From positions 94,025 through 158,024 of the forward strand of contig JBHELB010000067.1 of NCBI GenBank assembly GCA_041859045.1: DNA of 64,000 bases, given 5' to 3'. The translations under genes were made by a program, and so were the position numbers. This DNA is from JBHELB01 sp041859045. GTDB taxonomy: Bacteria > Hydrogenedentota > Hydrogenedentia > Hydrogenedentales > SLHB01. Positions 18,900 through 27,919 of this stretch are shown one piece after another (the first letter of the stretch is position 1; every line of letters starts with the position of its first letter). A model generated the notes under the pieces. The model searched no databases. It was given only the letters and a program-made list of their open reading frames with translations, and was not told the origin of the DNA.

Positions 18900-19304
18900 G
18901 TGAGAATAGTCGAGCGCATCAACGAGAGTATAAGCCGACAGATACTCAAGCTTGTTATTGTCGCAACGCCGTCGGAAGCTGAATCGCTCTACGAGGATTT
19001 GCGACAGACCTACCGCGAATATCTTGATATGCGTCGAGCCCTCGGACAACATGCAGAGGCGTTTCCGCCTTCGCACTTGGACTTTCTTCACTCGGATGAA
19101 GAGATGGAGAAGCTGAGAGCCGGTAGTCATCGGCTAAAGGGTTTTCTACGCAGACGAAGCGAGGTTTACTTCGCCACAGTGACCTTTGTCCTCGACGACG
19201 ATGTGGGGGCGGCACAGGATGGGACAGATGTCTTGTTTGCTGATCGGGAAGGTAAAGTCGGCTATTTTAGATATCCAACTATTCCGGATGGTAATGCCTC
19301 ATGA
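18900..19304 (+). CDS. Hypothetical protein (134 aa), first of a coupled pair
   Basis: I do not recognise this 134-residue protein. It starts at a GTG with GGAG nearby, 16 bases after thrC. It has a charged helical N terminus (RIVERINESISRQILKLVIV), a middle part rich in Arg and Glu, and a possible beta segment SEVYFATVTFVLDDDV. There is no signal peptide or membrane helix. Its end overlaps the next small gene by four bases (ATGA), so the two probably act together. The base composition looks more AT-rich than thrC, which could mean later acquisition. Confidence is in its being a gene, not in any function. Confidence 0.55.
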   Translation: MRIVERINESISRQILKLVIVATPSEAESLYEDLRQTYREYLDMRRALGQHAEAFPPSHLDFLHSDEEMEKLRAGSHRLKGFLRRRSEVYFATVTFVLDDDVGAAQDGTDVLFADREGKVGYFRYPTIPDGNAS

Positions 19305-19543
19305 TATATGTCAATGGTGACACAGGAGAAGAGTTGTCGGATATCATCGTCTATATCACCGTCACCGAATTCGAGCGGTTAATTGGACAGTTTAGGGATG
19401 TTTGTGAAAACCCAGATTGGCCGGGAGAAACTCGCAGAGAACGTCGACATCTATTCGTCGGTAGAGGCGAGGAGGCAGAACGTTCTATATTACTTATTGA
19501 GGATATGGGGGAGTCCATTGATTTGTGTGAAACTCGCATGTGA
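19301..19543 (+). CDS. Hypothetical protein (80 aa), second of a coupled pair
   Basis: The 80-residue acidic protein begins at an ATG overlapping the previous stop (ATGA). It contains DIIVYITVTEFERLIGQF and a negatively charged end (IEDMGESIDLCETRM). I recognise no domain. Translational coupling to the preceding 134-residue protein is its only contextual clue. The sequence after it contains short repeats rather than a gene. Confidence 0.5.
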   Translation: MIYVNGDTGEELSDIIVYITVTEFERLIGQFRDVCENPDWPGETRRERRHLFVGRGEEAERSILLIEDMGESIDLCETRM

Positions 19544-19655
19544 GATAGTGCAGGAAGTTCGAGAGATAGGGGAGGGTGCGGTTCGAAAGCGCGGTGAGGA
19601 TACGGGGCCTGTCGGTGGGTGCGCTCATGCAAGGCGTCTTCGTAGTAAGGAAGAC

Positions 19656-19756
19656 GGGCAATCAAGGGGGCAATCAAGGGGACACAAAACTTAATTAGAG
19701 GCGAGAATGTGTCCCGCCCGCGTTGGAATTGGACTTCTCCGGTGGCGAGAATGTGT
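19656..19756. repeat. Cluster of short tandem, direct and inverted repeats
   Basis: Two perfect tandem copies of GGGCAATCAAGG (19656-19679) are followed by GGGACAC (19679-19685) and its complement GTGTCCC (19709-19715), which could form a stem, and by two copies of GGCGAGAATGTGT (19700-19712 and 19744-19756). This may be the relic of a small mobile or REP-like element between the two unknown genes and the HAD gene. No transposase gene is present. Confidence 0.55.
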
Positions 19757-19778
19757 AGACCATCAACGAGGAGAAGTC

Positions 19779-20477
19779 ATGGAGAAGCAACGGAAGCAGA
19801 TGTACGGATTGCTCTTTGACATGGACGGCGTGTTGGCCGACACAGAGGCCATCATCGCCGAAGCGACCATCGAGATGTTCCGCGATCTCTACGGCGTCGA
19901 ATACGCGCCGCATGACTTTCTGCCCTTCGTAGGCACGGGCGCCGTTCGCTATACACAGGGCCCCGCGGACATGAAGGGCGTCACGATCGACCTTGAGAAA
20001 GCCCTCGAAGTGCGTTACGACAATTTCGTGCGCCTGTTGCACTCTGGCCGCGAGCTGCGCTTTCCGGGCGTGGTCGAATTGATCGACGCCGCGCACGTGT
20101 CGGCGGAATGGGACCTGGCCATTGCGACCTCAAGCCCCAAGCCAAAAGCCTTGGAGACCCTCGAAGCCGCGAAGGTTCCCTTCGAGAAGTTCACCAAGAT
20201 CATCTCCGGCGACATGGTCACGCACAAAAAGCCTGACCCAGAGATTTACCTAGCCGCCGCAGCAGCGCTGGGCATTGCGCCCGCGCATTGCGTCGTCATC
20301 GAAGACGCCATCGAGGGCATCAAAGCCGCCAAGGCCGCCGGGATGGTCTGCATCGCTGTTACAAACACCTTCCCAGCGGACCGGTTGACCGAAGCCGACC
20401 GCATCGTTGATTCACTGACCGAAGTGTCGCTTGGTTTCTGTCGTGCGATGTTGAACGGGAAAGCGTCTGCATCGTAG
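19779..20477 (+). CDS. HAD-superfamily hydrolase, beta-phosphoglucomutase-like
   Basis: The 232-residue protein begins with the HAD motif LLFDMDGVLADTE, has ATSSPKPKALE as motif II, K in THKKPDPEIYLAAAAAL (motif III) and CVVIEDAIEGIKAAKAAG (motif IV). The alpha-helical cap follows motif I, as in phosphoglycolate phosphatase and beta-phosphoglucomutase. The substrate is not readable. AGGAG lies six bases before the ATG at 19779, so I did not use the in-frame ATG at 19707, which falls inside the repeat cluster. It is convergent with the next gene, four bases apart. Confidence 0.88.
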   Translation: MEKQRKQMYGLLFDMDGVLADTEAIIAEATIEMFRDLYGVEYAPHDFLPFVGTGAVRYTQGPADMKGVTIDLEKALEVRYDNFVRLLHSGRELRFPGVVELIDAAHVSAEWDLAIATSSPKPKALETLEAAKVPFEKFTKIISGDMVTHKKPDPEIYLAAAAALGIAPAHCVVIEDAIEGIKAAKAAGMVCIAVTNTFPADRLTEADRIVDSLTEVSLGFCRAMLNGKASAS

Positions 20478-20481
20478 AGGC

Positions 20482-21570
20482 TTATTTCTGCGTGCGCTGC
20501 AGCGCCGACTGCACCATGATGAACTCGCCGACGTTCTCAAGGTTCACGAGTCCTACGAGATGGCCATTTTCCACCACCGGAACGCTCCTGCAATCGCATT
20601 CCTGAAGCCGCAAGAACACGGAATCCAGCATTTCCTCCGGTCCTACAGTCAAAAACGTGCGTTGCATCGCGTCCGCAACATGCCCGGCGTGTCCCTCTTG
20701 TGCAAGCGCCGTGAGCAGGTCCTGGCGGGTCAGTACGCCCACCACCTGGCCCTCCGCCACCACAGGAAAATCCTGCTGGAACCCCGCGATCACGTGATCG
20801 GCCGCCGTGCGCAGACTGTCTGTCGGCGCAAGCGCTTGGAAATCGGTAATCATCGCCCGCTTGACCCGCACTCCGCTCAGGGCAGATTTGGCTTGCACGA
20901 GCGACGACTCCTCACTAGCGCCCAGCCACACAAACAACGCCACGAACATGATGAGCACGTTGAACGAGAGCAGTCCGTAAAGAAGAAACAAAAGCGCAAA
21001 CCCCTGCCCAAAGAAAGACGCGATACGCGTTGCTAAGACATGATCCATGCCAAACGCCAATATCGCGCGCAACACGCGTCCGCCGTCCATCGGAAACGCA
21101 GGTATCATGTTAAATACCGCTAGTACGACGTTTACCTGAAAAAAGAGGGAGGGGCTAGGGAAACCAATATCGAAAACATGGCTCCCGACCCGACTCCACA
21201 CCGCCGGGCCCGCCACTAGGTACGCGCCCAGCGCCAATACGACATTCACTGCCGGGCCCGCCAGCGCCACCACCAGTTCCTGCTTCGGATCTTCCGGCAT
21301 TCGCTCCAGCCGCGCGACTCCGCCGATGGGCAGCAAGGTAATGTCACGCGTCGGAATGCCGAAACGGCGCGCCGCGAGGGCATGACCCAGCTCATGCAGA
21401 ACGACAATGCCGAATAGCATCGTTACCGTAACGATATTCGCCACCGAATACACAATGGAATCGCCTCGCAGGAGGGGAGCAATCCCGAACGCTCCAAGCA
21501 GGATGAGGAAGGTAAAGTGGAGGTAAACTCCTATCCCGAAGACGGACCCGATTTGCCACGACCACTTCAT
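20482..21570 (-). CDS. Site-2 protease family membrane metalloprotease (M50) with CBS domains
   Basis: The 361-residue protein has the zinc motif HELGH (residues 59-63) in a membrane segment and NMIPAFPMDGGRV (154-166) with the third metal ligand D162, the two hallmarks of M50 site-2 proteases. Four to five membrane segments precede a CBS-domain pair (about 230-350), probably a nucleotide-sensing regulatory region. Such proteases cut membrane-bound substrates. AAGGAG precedes the ATG at 21570 by eight bases, so I did not use the longer frame to 21630. The substrate is unknown. Confidence 0.9.
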   Translation of the reverse strand: MKWSWQIGSVFGIGVYLHFTFLILLGAFGIAPLLRGDSIVYSVANIVTVTMLFGIVVLHELGHALAARRFGIPTRDITLLPIGGVARLERMPEDPKQELVVALAGPAVNVVLALGAYLVAGPAVWSRVGSHVFDIGFPSPSLFFQVNVVLAVFNMIPAFPMDGGRVLRAILAFGMDHVLATRIASFFGQGFALLFLLYGLLSFNVLIMFVALFVWLGASEESSLVQAKSALSGVRVKRAMITDFQALAPTDSLRTAADHVIAGFQQDFPVVAEGQVVGVLTRQDLLTALAQEGHAGHVADAMQRTFLTVGPEEMLDSVFLRLQECDCRSVPVVENGHLVGLVNLENVGEFIMVQSALQRTQK

Positions 21571-21644
21571 TACGTTCACTCCTTGGGTATTCGCATGCGC
21601 GTCACCCACTGTAACGCACGAGAACGCCAAACTCTATCCAGGAA

Positions 21645-22565
21645 TCAGCCGAACAGGTCGGCTTGCGCGGGCGCGGCGGGCAAGTCCAGCGCTGCGCGGA
21701 GTGCCTTGGCTTGGAGACGGCCCTGCCCATCGAGCAACGCAGTTGCGCCCATATGGTGGATGGTGGTTGCCGAAGAATGCAGGAAGACGGGCTTCCCCTG
21801 AGCGAGCGCGCACCGTGCGGTTTGCATGCTGCCGCCGGCTTTCCGGGGTTCGATGACACAGACCAACCGGGACAATGCGGCGATGCTGGCGTTGCGCGTC
21901 ACAGCGGCATGCGTTTGCCAAGGCGCGTTGGGCGGAAACTCGCTGAGCAACGCCGCGCGCCCCTCCCGCAGCGCCGCATGGACCGCCGAAGCTCCCTTAA
22001 ACTCCAAGACGCCGTACGGCAACACAAACACCGTTTGTCCGCCGTGCGCCACCGCGGCCTCGTGCGCGGCGGTATCGACGCCCGGCGCGCCACCGCTGAC
22101 CACGACGGCGCCCAGTTGGGTGAGTTGCTTGGCGCACGCCGCGGCAAGACGTTGGCCCCCAGCCGTGGGTTCTCGTGTACCGACTACCGCACCTGAGGTT
22201 TGCTCCAGTAGAGCCACATTCCCATGGACAAATACCACTGGTGGCGCTTCTGTGCCGAGGTGGTTACGCAACGCCGTCGGATACGCCTCATCGCCCGCGA
22301 GAAACACGGTTGTTCCCGCGCCTGCGCAACGTTCCAGTAGACGCTGACTTTGTTCAACGCAAGACACTGGGCATTCTGTGAGTGCCCGCGTGATGTCTTC
22401 CCCGTGGATGGGCAACCGTTCGAGCAGGGTGCGGCGCGGCAAAGTGCGGAGCGCGGCCAGCGGTGTTTCGAGACTGACACTCGCGGCGATGGCGCGGCGG
22501 ACCGTCGCTCGGCCCGTTCCCGGAGCCAGCAACAGCGCAAGCGCCACGACCGCGTTGTTTTGCAT
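21645..22565 (-). CDS. dprA: DNA-processing protein DprA/Smf
   Basis: The protein, about 306 residues, has the Rossmann-like DprA core: VFLAGDEAYPTALRN, VVGTREPTAGGQRLAA and VVVSGGAPGVDTAAHEAA, then QTVFVLPYGV. DprA protects incoming single-stranded DNA and loads RecA in transformation. The start at 22565 is chosen for its length and a GGAG about ten bases ahead. In many bacteria dprA sits beside smg and topA; here those two lie about 2.2 kb further on, on the opposite strand, separated by two membrane-protein genes. Competence genes for DNA uptake were not seen. Confidence 0.9.
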   Translation of the reverse strand: MQNNAVVALALLLAPGTGRATVRRAIAASVSLETPLAALRTLPRRTLLERLPIHGEDITRALTECPVSCVEQSQRLLERCAGAGTTVFLAGDEAYPTALRNHLGTEAPPVVFVHGNVALLEQTSGAVVGTREPTAGGQRLAAACAKQLTQLGAVVVSGGAPGVDTAAHEAAVAHGGQTVFVLPYGVLEFKGASAVHAALREGRAALLSEFPPNAPWQTHAAVTRNASIAALSRLVCVIEPRKAGGSMQTARCALAQGKPVFLHSSATTIHHMGATALLDGQGRLQAKALRAALDLPAAPAQADLFG

Positions 22566-22643
22566 CGAGTGTGTCTCCGGGGGCAGTGTAGGAACTGTTT
22601 TGCGCCGATGCAATGTGCACACAAATTGGGGAAGGCAGGGCGA

Positions 22644-23597
22644 CTATTCCCGGGGAGACGACCAGAAAAAACGGGCAAGCAGTTCGTGTCCGCCTAATAA
22701 GGCGGCGGCGGTCGCCAGCGGCACAAGATGGTAGACCCCCCGATACGCGACAAGCCCACCCAACACGGCGCTTTTGGAGACGGTATCGGGCAAGAGCATG
22801 AACAATGCCGTCTCAAACACACCCAAACCTCCCGGAAGCTGGCTGATGATGCCCGCGACGATGGCCAAAACGAACGCGGACAGAAATTGAGAGAAGGGAA
22901 GGCGATCGGAGTGGGGGATTAGGAAATAGAGCACTGCCGCGGCAAGGGACAAGTCGATGCATGCCAAGAGGGTTTGCTGGGCGCCAATTTTAAACTTCGG
23001 CGCGGTGAAACAGAGCCCGCGCAGGCGGATCGGACGTCGAAAGAGAAGACAAGCACCTAGATAAACGGGCGCGACAGTAAGAGCGAGCCCTCCGGCGATC
23101 TGGTTGGCGTGCTGGCCGAGTCTGGCAAGTTGCGGAAGGCCCACCGGGTCAAACAACAGGCAAATTCCCGCCAATGTGCAAGCCCCTAGGCCAAGGGTGA
23201 CGCCATTGAAGAGAATGACCAGCGTGGTGTCAAGGCCGCTCAACCCCCACCCCGAGTAGAACCGATAGCGCACGGCTCCCCCGGAAAGAGTCGAATAGCC
23301 CACAGAATTGCTGAACGCAAACCCTACGAATCCGGCAAAGGCCGCGCGCCGAAAGGGCAATTTGATGCCCAGATGACGCAAAGCAAGTACGTCGTAGAGT
23401 GAGAGAACGAAGTAACTGAGCACCATCAGCGCTCCTGCCAGGAGAAGACGCTTGGATGAAAGCGAGTGAATCTCCTTCAGGATCGCGGAGGGCGGGTACT
23501 CCTTCAGCATCTGGCGCAAGACAAACACCGCCGCGATGAACAAGCCAAGCCCCAGAACTGGCCCGATATACCGCGTCCATTGACGTCCCGTTTTCAT
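22644..23597 (-). CDS. Flippase-like integral membrane protein (UPF0104/LPG synthase TM family)
   Basis: The 317-residue protein has about eight hydrophobic segments and the family pattern GFVGFAFSNSVGYSTLSGGAVRYRFY, followed by LPGGLGVFETALFML near the end. Related proteins include YbhN and the membrane half of lysyl-phosphatidylglycerol synthases. Function in this group is unproven. The start ATG at 23597 overlaps the stop of the upstream ABC permease (ATGA), so the longer frame to 23804 is not used. Coupling to a sugar-type permease is unusual. Confidence 0.82.
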   Translation of the reverse strand: MKTGRQWTRYIGPVLGLGLFIAAVFVLRQMLKEYPPSAILKEIHSLSSKRLLLAGALMVLSYFVLSLYDVLALRHLGIKLPFRRAAFAGFVGFAFSNSVGYSTLSGGAVRYRFYSGWGLSGLDTTLVILFNGVTLGLGACTLAGICLLFDPVGLPQLARLGQHANQIAGGLALTVAPVYLGACLLFRRPIRLRGLCFTAPKFKIGAQQTLLACIDLSLAAAVLYFLIPHSDRLPFSQFLSAFVLAIVAGIISQLPGGLGVFETALFMLLPDTVSKSAVLGGLVAYRGVYHLVPLATAAALLGGHELLARFFWSSPRE

Positions 23598-24550
23598 TCG
23601 CGCACCAATCCGGCCTTGCGCTTTCGCGAGGTGTCGTAATACACAAGCGCGACGATAATTGCGCCGATGAGAATCTTCTGCCAATACGCGTTGTAGCCCT
23701 TGAGATTGCAGACGTTCACGAGCACATTCATGATCAACGCGCCTGCAAGAGACCCAACGGCGCCGCCCTGGCCCCCCATCAGACTCGCCCCGCCAATGAC
23801 GCACGCCGCGATGGCGTTGAGTTCATCCCCTTCGGCTGCCGAAGGATCTCCCACACTAGTGCGGGAGGCCAGGAGCGTTCCCGCGATACCCGCGAGCAGG
23901 CCACTTAGCACATAGGCCGACGTCCGCACCCGGCCCAGCGATACGCCGGACAAGCGCGCCGCCGGGGCGTTTCCACCGACGGCGTAGAGCGCGCGACCGA
24001 GCCGTGTCTGAGAGAGCAGCACCGTGACGCACAGAGTGATGGTCACGGTAATAACCACAGGGATCCACCACGCGCGCATCCCGAACAATGTCTGAGTGCC
24101 GCCCAGGTACAAGAAAGATTTTGGCAGACCGGGAATCGTGCTGCCGTGGGCCAATAGCAGCGCCGCGCCGCGCGAGGCCATCATCGTTCCAAGTGTCGCC
24201 ACGAACGGCGGAATGCCGCCGCGCGTCACCAGAAATCCGTTCAGCAACCCCCAGGCGCACCCCGTCAGCGCCCCCATCGCCACCCCCAACGGCATGGGAA
24301 GGCCCCAGGCCGTCATGGATAGGCTCGCCACGACGCCGGACATCGCCGCCACGCACGCCACGGACAGATCGATGCCGCCCGACACGATTACCAGTACCTG
24401 CCCCACCGCCATGATCCCAACCACAGTCGTGCGGTAGGTGACCATCTGCAGGTTACTCGGTTTCCGGAAATCAGGCACCAGCACCGCGAGCACTAGGCAG
24501 AGTACCGCCAGGATGAACAACGGCGAGTTACGCGTCACAAAATGCTTCAT
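23594..24550 (-). CDS. ABC transporter permease, ribose/xylose (RbsC) type
   Basis: The 318-residue protein has about nine membrane segments and the BPD_transp_2 pattern: VLVIVSGGIDLSVACVAAMS, IPPFVATLGTMMASRGAALL and ELNAIAACVIGGASLMGGQG. It would form the membrane channel of a sugar or related importer. GAGGA lies about eight bases before the ATG at 24550. No ATP-binding or periplasmic binding-protein gene is adjacent, so it is an orphan permease; the downstream coupled gene is a flippase-like protein. Confidence 0.88.
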   Translation of the reverse strand: MKHFVTRNSPLFILAVLCLVLAVLVPDFRKPSNLQMVTYRTTVVGIMAVGQVLVIVSGGIDLSVACVAAMSGVVASLSMTAWGLPMPLGVAMGALTGCAWGLLNGFLVTRGGIPPFVATLGTMMASRGAALLLAHGSTIPGLPKSFLYLGGTQTLFGMRAWWIPVVITVTITLCVTVLLSQTRLGRALYAVGGNAPAARLSGVSLGRVRTSAYVLSGLLAGIAGTLLASRTSVGDPSAAEGDELNAIAACVIGGASLMGGQGGAVGSLAGALIMNVLVNVCNLKGYNAYWQKILIGAIIVALVYYDTSRKRKAGLVRE

Positions 24551-24660
24551 CAGATAGAATCCTCGGACTGCGAACTCGCGCATTACACACGATGGGGCAG
24601 GCGGCATGCAACATAATGGGCATAGGCGACGGTGCAACAGGAGCTTCAAGGTGACCGGAG

Positions 24661-24689
24661 TTGACAGCCCGGGTTCTGGAACCTACAAT
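24661..24689 (+). promoter_or_regulatory. Strong sigma-70-type promoter of smg
   Basis: TTGACA (24661-24666, perfect) and TACAAT (24684-24689) are spaced by exactly 17 bases and lie 45 bases before the smg ATG. Confidence 0.8.
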
Positions 24690-24733
24690 AGAATTAAGAG
24701 ACGGCCCGGTGCGGCTTGTCTCAGGAGTGACCG

Positions 24734-25192
24734 ATGAAGCCTTCGTTGACAAAAGTCGTGGACGCCATTCTTCGCTGCATTGAAGAGGGTCCAGAAGCCG
24801 TGCATACCGAAAAGGGGATGCGCAGTTGGCTTAAACGGCTTGGATTTAATAAGCGCGAGATCGACGCCGCCATGAAACTGGTGGCACCCAGGTTGTCGGA
24901 AAACCCGGGCGTCATAGAACATCGCCTCACGACAGTGCGGGTCCTTTCCGCTGAGGAACGCGCAAGGCTGACCCCTGAGGCCCGGGCGGCGCTTGAACGC
25001 CTGGATTTTTACGGCCTTATCGACCCCTACGAGCGCGAGATGTTGCTCGACCGCCTGAGCCAGTACGAGGGCGAAGTCGGAATGGACGAGCTCGATGGGC
25101 TGCTTTCCTGGCTGGTGCTAAGCGTGCGCGACGTGGAATCGCAGCAGACCATCTACGACGTCATAGACGGCTCCAACTCCGTTCGCCACTAG
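24734..25192 (+). CDS. smg: Smg/DUF494 family protein
   Basis: The 152-residue protein resembles Smg (DUF494): an N-terminal helical region with WLKRLGFNKREIDAAM, then RVLSAEERARLTPEARAALE and ERLDFYGLIDPYEREMLL. The function of Smg is not established, but the gene classically lies between dprA and topA. Here topA follows 258 bases later on the same strand, and dprA is about 2 kb upstream on the other strand, which supports the call. It has a near-consensus promoter. Confidence 0.78.
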   Translation: MKPSLTKVVDAILRCIEEGPEAVHTEKGMRSWLKRLGFNKREIDAAMKLVAPRLSENPGVIEHRLTTVRVLSAEERARLTPEARAALERLDFYGLIDPYEREMLLDRLSQYEGEVGMDELDGLLSWLVLSVRDVESQQTIYDVIDGSNSVRH

Positions 25193-25331
25193 TATAACTC
25201 CTTTCAGATAAACAAATTAAGACGAAGTCTTCAGATTGGATTGAGTTCGCCTTTTTCAAACCAATCCGCGATTGAATAGTGCGAATTCTGCGTCAACTAC
25301 TCCCTTTCATTCTTTTTTCTAGCCAGCCCTA

Positions 25332-25361
25332 TGGACAGCTAGGCCCTGGCTCTGCTATAAG
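25332..25361 (+). promoter_or_regulatory. topA promoter
   Basis: TGGACA (25332-25337) and TATAAG (25356-25361) are separated by 18 bases. The leader to the ATG at 25451 is about 80 bases. Confidence 0.6.
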
Positions 25362-25450
25362 AGGCCTTCTTGGCCGTCCCCGGTCCGGAGGATATATGCT
25401 GCGGAGTGTGGGCAGCCGGGCGGTGGATGAGCACGAGTAGGAGAGCTGGA

Positions 25451-27898
25451 ATGGCGAAAAAAACCTTGGTAGTGGTGGAATCACCGGCCAAAGCCAAGAC
25501 GATTAACAAGTTTCTTGGCCCAAATTATATCGTTCGGGCCAGTTTTGGCCACGTTCGCGACCTTCCCAAGACCGGCCTGAGCGTCGATATCGAGAACAAC
25601 TTCGAACCGAAATACATGACGCTTCGGGACGATCGGACGAAAAAAGCCGTAAAAGACATCCGCGATGCCGCCGCCAAGGTCGATGTCGTTCTTCTGGCTT
25701 CCGACCCTGATCGCGAGGGAGAAGCCATTGGTTGGCACGTGGCCGAGATTCTTCGTGGCACCAAGGGCTTCGACAAGCCCATTGCCCGCGTTGTTTTCAA
25801 TGAAATCACCAAACGGAGCGTCCAGGAGGCGATCAAGTCTCCGCGTGACCTCGATATGCAGCTTGTCGATGCCCAGCTGGCCCGGCGCGTTCTCGATCGG
25901 CTCGTGGGCTATAAGATGAGCCCGTTCCTGGGCTGGGCGGTACGCCGTGGACTTAGCGCGGGCCGCGTGCAGTCCGTTGCGGTGCGCATGGTGTGCGAGC
26001 GCGAGGAAGAGATCCGGGCGTTTACCCCGATCGAGTACTGGACGCTGGATGCCCAACTGGAAACGCCTCGGGGCGACGCGCTGACGGCTCGCCTGTGGCG
26101 GGTGCGCGGCCAAGGGGTGCGTCCGGACGACCCCGGGCGGGTGCGGAGTGAGGCCGAAGCAACCGCGTTGGCGGCTCATCTCAAGGGCGAGACCTTCGAG
26201 GTCGGCGGCGTCGAGCGGAAAGAGGTCCAGCGTCGGCCTTTCCCTCCGTTCATTACGAGTACGCTGCAGCAGGAAGCCTCGCGTAAACTCCGTTTCTCGC
26301 CGCGCAAGACCATGAGCCTGGCTCAGCAGCTTTACGAGGGAATTACGCTGGGCGAAGAGGGCAGCACGGGCCTGATCACCTACATGCGTACCGACTCGAC
26401 GCGTGTGGCTCAGGAGGCGATTGCGGAGGTGCGCGACTACATCGGTCGCACGTTCGATGCCCCCATGCTGCCGCAGAGCCCCAATACCTACCGGAGCAAG
26501 AAGGGCGCGCAGGACGCACACGAGGCCATCCGCCCGACCGGTGTCGACCGCACTCCGGACGCGATGCGCGCATATTTGAGCGAAGACCAACTTAAGCTAT
26601 ACACCCTGGTCTGGCAGCGTTTTGTAGCCAGTCAGATGACGCCGGCGCTGTTCGACCAGACGACTGTCGATATCGCGGCGGGCGAGTGTGAATTTCGCGC
26701 GACGGGAACGATCATGAAGTTCGCGGGGTTCACTGCACTCTATCAGGAGACCCAAGACGAGACCCCGGAGCAGGACGAGGATTCGCGCTCGCTGCCCGAA
26801 GTGGCCCCGAAGGATGTTTTGGGGCTGAAGGATCTTCGTCCGGAACAGCATTTCACGAAACCGCCCGCGCGCTATACCGAGGCCAGTTTGATCCGCGCGC
26901 TGGAGGAAAACGGTATCGGGCGTCCGAGCACGTACGCGCCGACGATTAACACGGTTCAGGAACGGGGGTACGTCGCTTGGGACAAGGGACGTTTGGCCCC
27001 GACGGAACTGGGGGAGAAGGTCAACGCGCTTTTGGTAACCCATTTCCCGGATGTCCTTGATATCGGCTTCACCGCGAGTTTCGAGGCCGACTTGGATCAT
27101 GTCGAAGAAGGCGCGCGCGAGTGGCACGACCTTGTTCGCTCGTTCTACGAGGGGTTTGCCAAGGATCTCAGCGCCGCACAGCACAAGATCGTCACCGAAG
27201 TGGCCGGACCGGACGCGCGTTGCCCCAAGTGCGGCGGCGAAATGGAGATTCGCGAGGGGTTCTTTGGCGTGTTCCTGGGGTGTTCTCGGTATCCCGAGTG
27301 CGACGGACGCCTGCGCGTATCGCGGAAGAGCGAACCGGAGAAAACCGATATCGTTTGCGATGCCTGCGGCGAAATGATGGTAATACGCGACGGGCGTTTT
27401 GGCCGGTTCTATGCCTGTTCGACCTACCCCAAGTGCAAGAATACGCGTAATATGGGGAAGGACGGCGCCCCGGCGGAGGCGCGCGTCAAAGAAGAGCCGC
27501 GCAAGACCGACCAGGTCTGCCCGACCTGCGGCGCGTTTCTTCTGATCCGCAAGAGCCGTCTCGGCGAGGAATTCTACGGGTGCGAGAAGTACCCGAAGTG
27601 CAAGTTCACCAAGCCGATGGAACTCGGTTTGCACTGTCCTAAGCCAGGCTGTGACGGCGAATTGGTAACGCGCCGGGCGCGCGGCCGTCGTTTCCTGGGG
27701 TGCACCAAGTACCCGGAGTGCGATTACACGGCGGTTGGCCAGCCCGACATCAAGACGCCGTGTCCCGCGTGCAAGTCGCCTTGGACCTTGGTGGTGAAGT
27801 CCCGTGGGAAAGACCCCGTACGGCGGTGCCCGGTTCCCGGGTGCGGCCACGAGGCGGTGCTCGAGGACACGGAGCGCGCAGGCGAGACCGAAGAGTAA
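25451..27898 (+). CDS. topA: DNA topoisomerase I with five C-terminal zinc fingers
   Basis: The 815-residue type IA topoisomerase starts with the Toprim domain (TLVVVESPAKAKTINKFLG; acidic motif ASDPDREGE near 83-91), and has the active-site tyrosine Y311 in GLITYMRTDSTR. It relaxes negative supercoils by cutting one strand. Five Cys4-type zinc ribbons follow from about residue 590, such as CPKCGGEMEIREG, CDACGEMMVIRDG and CPTCGAFLLIRKS. E. coli TopA has three canonical ones, so five is a little long. AGGAG lies seven bases before the ATG at 25451, so the frame extending to 25370 is not used. xerC follows 21 bases on. Confidence 0.96.
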   Translation: MAKKTLVVVESPAKAKTINKFLGPNYIVRASFGHVRDLPKTGLSVDIENNFEPKYMTLRDDRTKKAVKDIRDAAAKVDVVLLASDPDREGEAIGWHVAEILRGTKGFDKPIARVVFNEITKRSVQEAIKSPRDLDMQLVDAQLARRVLDRLVGYKMSPFLGWAVRRGLSAGRVQSVAVRMVCEREEEIRAFTPIEYWTLDAQLETPRGDALTARLWRVRGQGVRPDDPGRVRSEAEATALAAHLKGETFEVGGVERKEVQRRPFPPFITSTLQQEASRKLRFSPRKTMSLAQQLYEGITLGEEGSTGLITYMRTDSTRVAQEAIAEVRDYIGRTFDAPMLPQSPNTYRSKKGAQDAHEAIRPTGVDRTPDAMRAYLSEDQLKLYTLVWQRFVASQMTPALFDQTTVDIAAGECEFRATGTIMKFAGFTALYQETQDETPEQDEDSRSLPEVAPKDVLGLKDLRPEQHFTKPPARYTEASLIRALEENGIGRPSTYAPTINTVQERGYVAWDKGRLAPTELGEKVNALLVTHFPDVLDIGFTASFEADLDHVEEGAREWHDLVRSFYEGFAKDLSAAQHKIVTEVAGPDARCPKCGGEMEIREGFFGVFLGCSRYPECDGRLRVSRKSEPEKTDIVCDACGEMMVIRDGRFGRFYACSTYPKCKNTRNMGKDGAPAEARVKEEPRKTDQVCPTCGAFLLIRKSRLGEEFYGCEKYPKCKFTKPMELGLHCPKPGCDGELVTRRARGRRFLGCTKYPECDYTAVGQPDIKTPCPACKSPWTLVVKSRGKDPVRRCPVPGCGHEAVLEDTERAGETEE

Positions 27899-27919
27899 CC
27901 GCGAACGGAGCCAGGCGCG

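Noticed and set aside
25481..26590. 369-residue minus-strand frame inside topA
   Set aside because: Antisense shadow in GC-rich DNA; the plus strand encodes the conserved Toprim and catalytic domains here.
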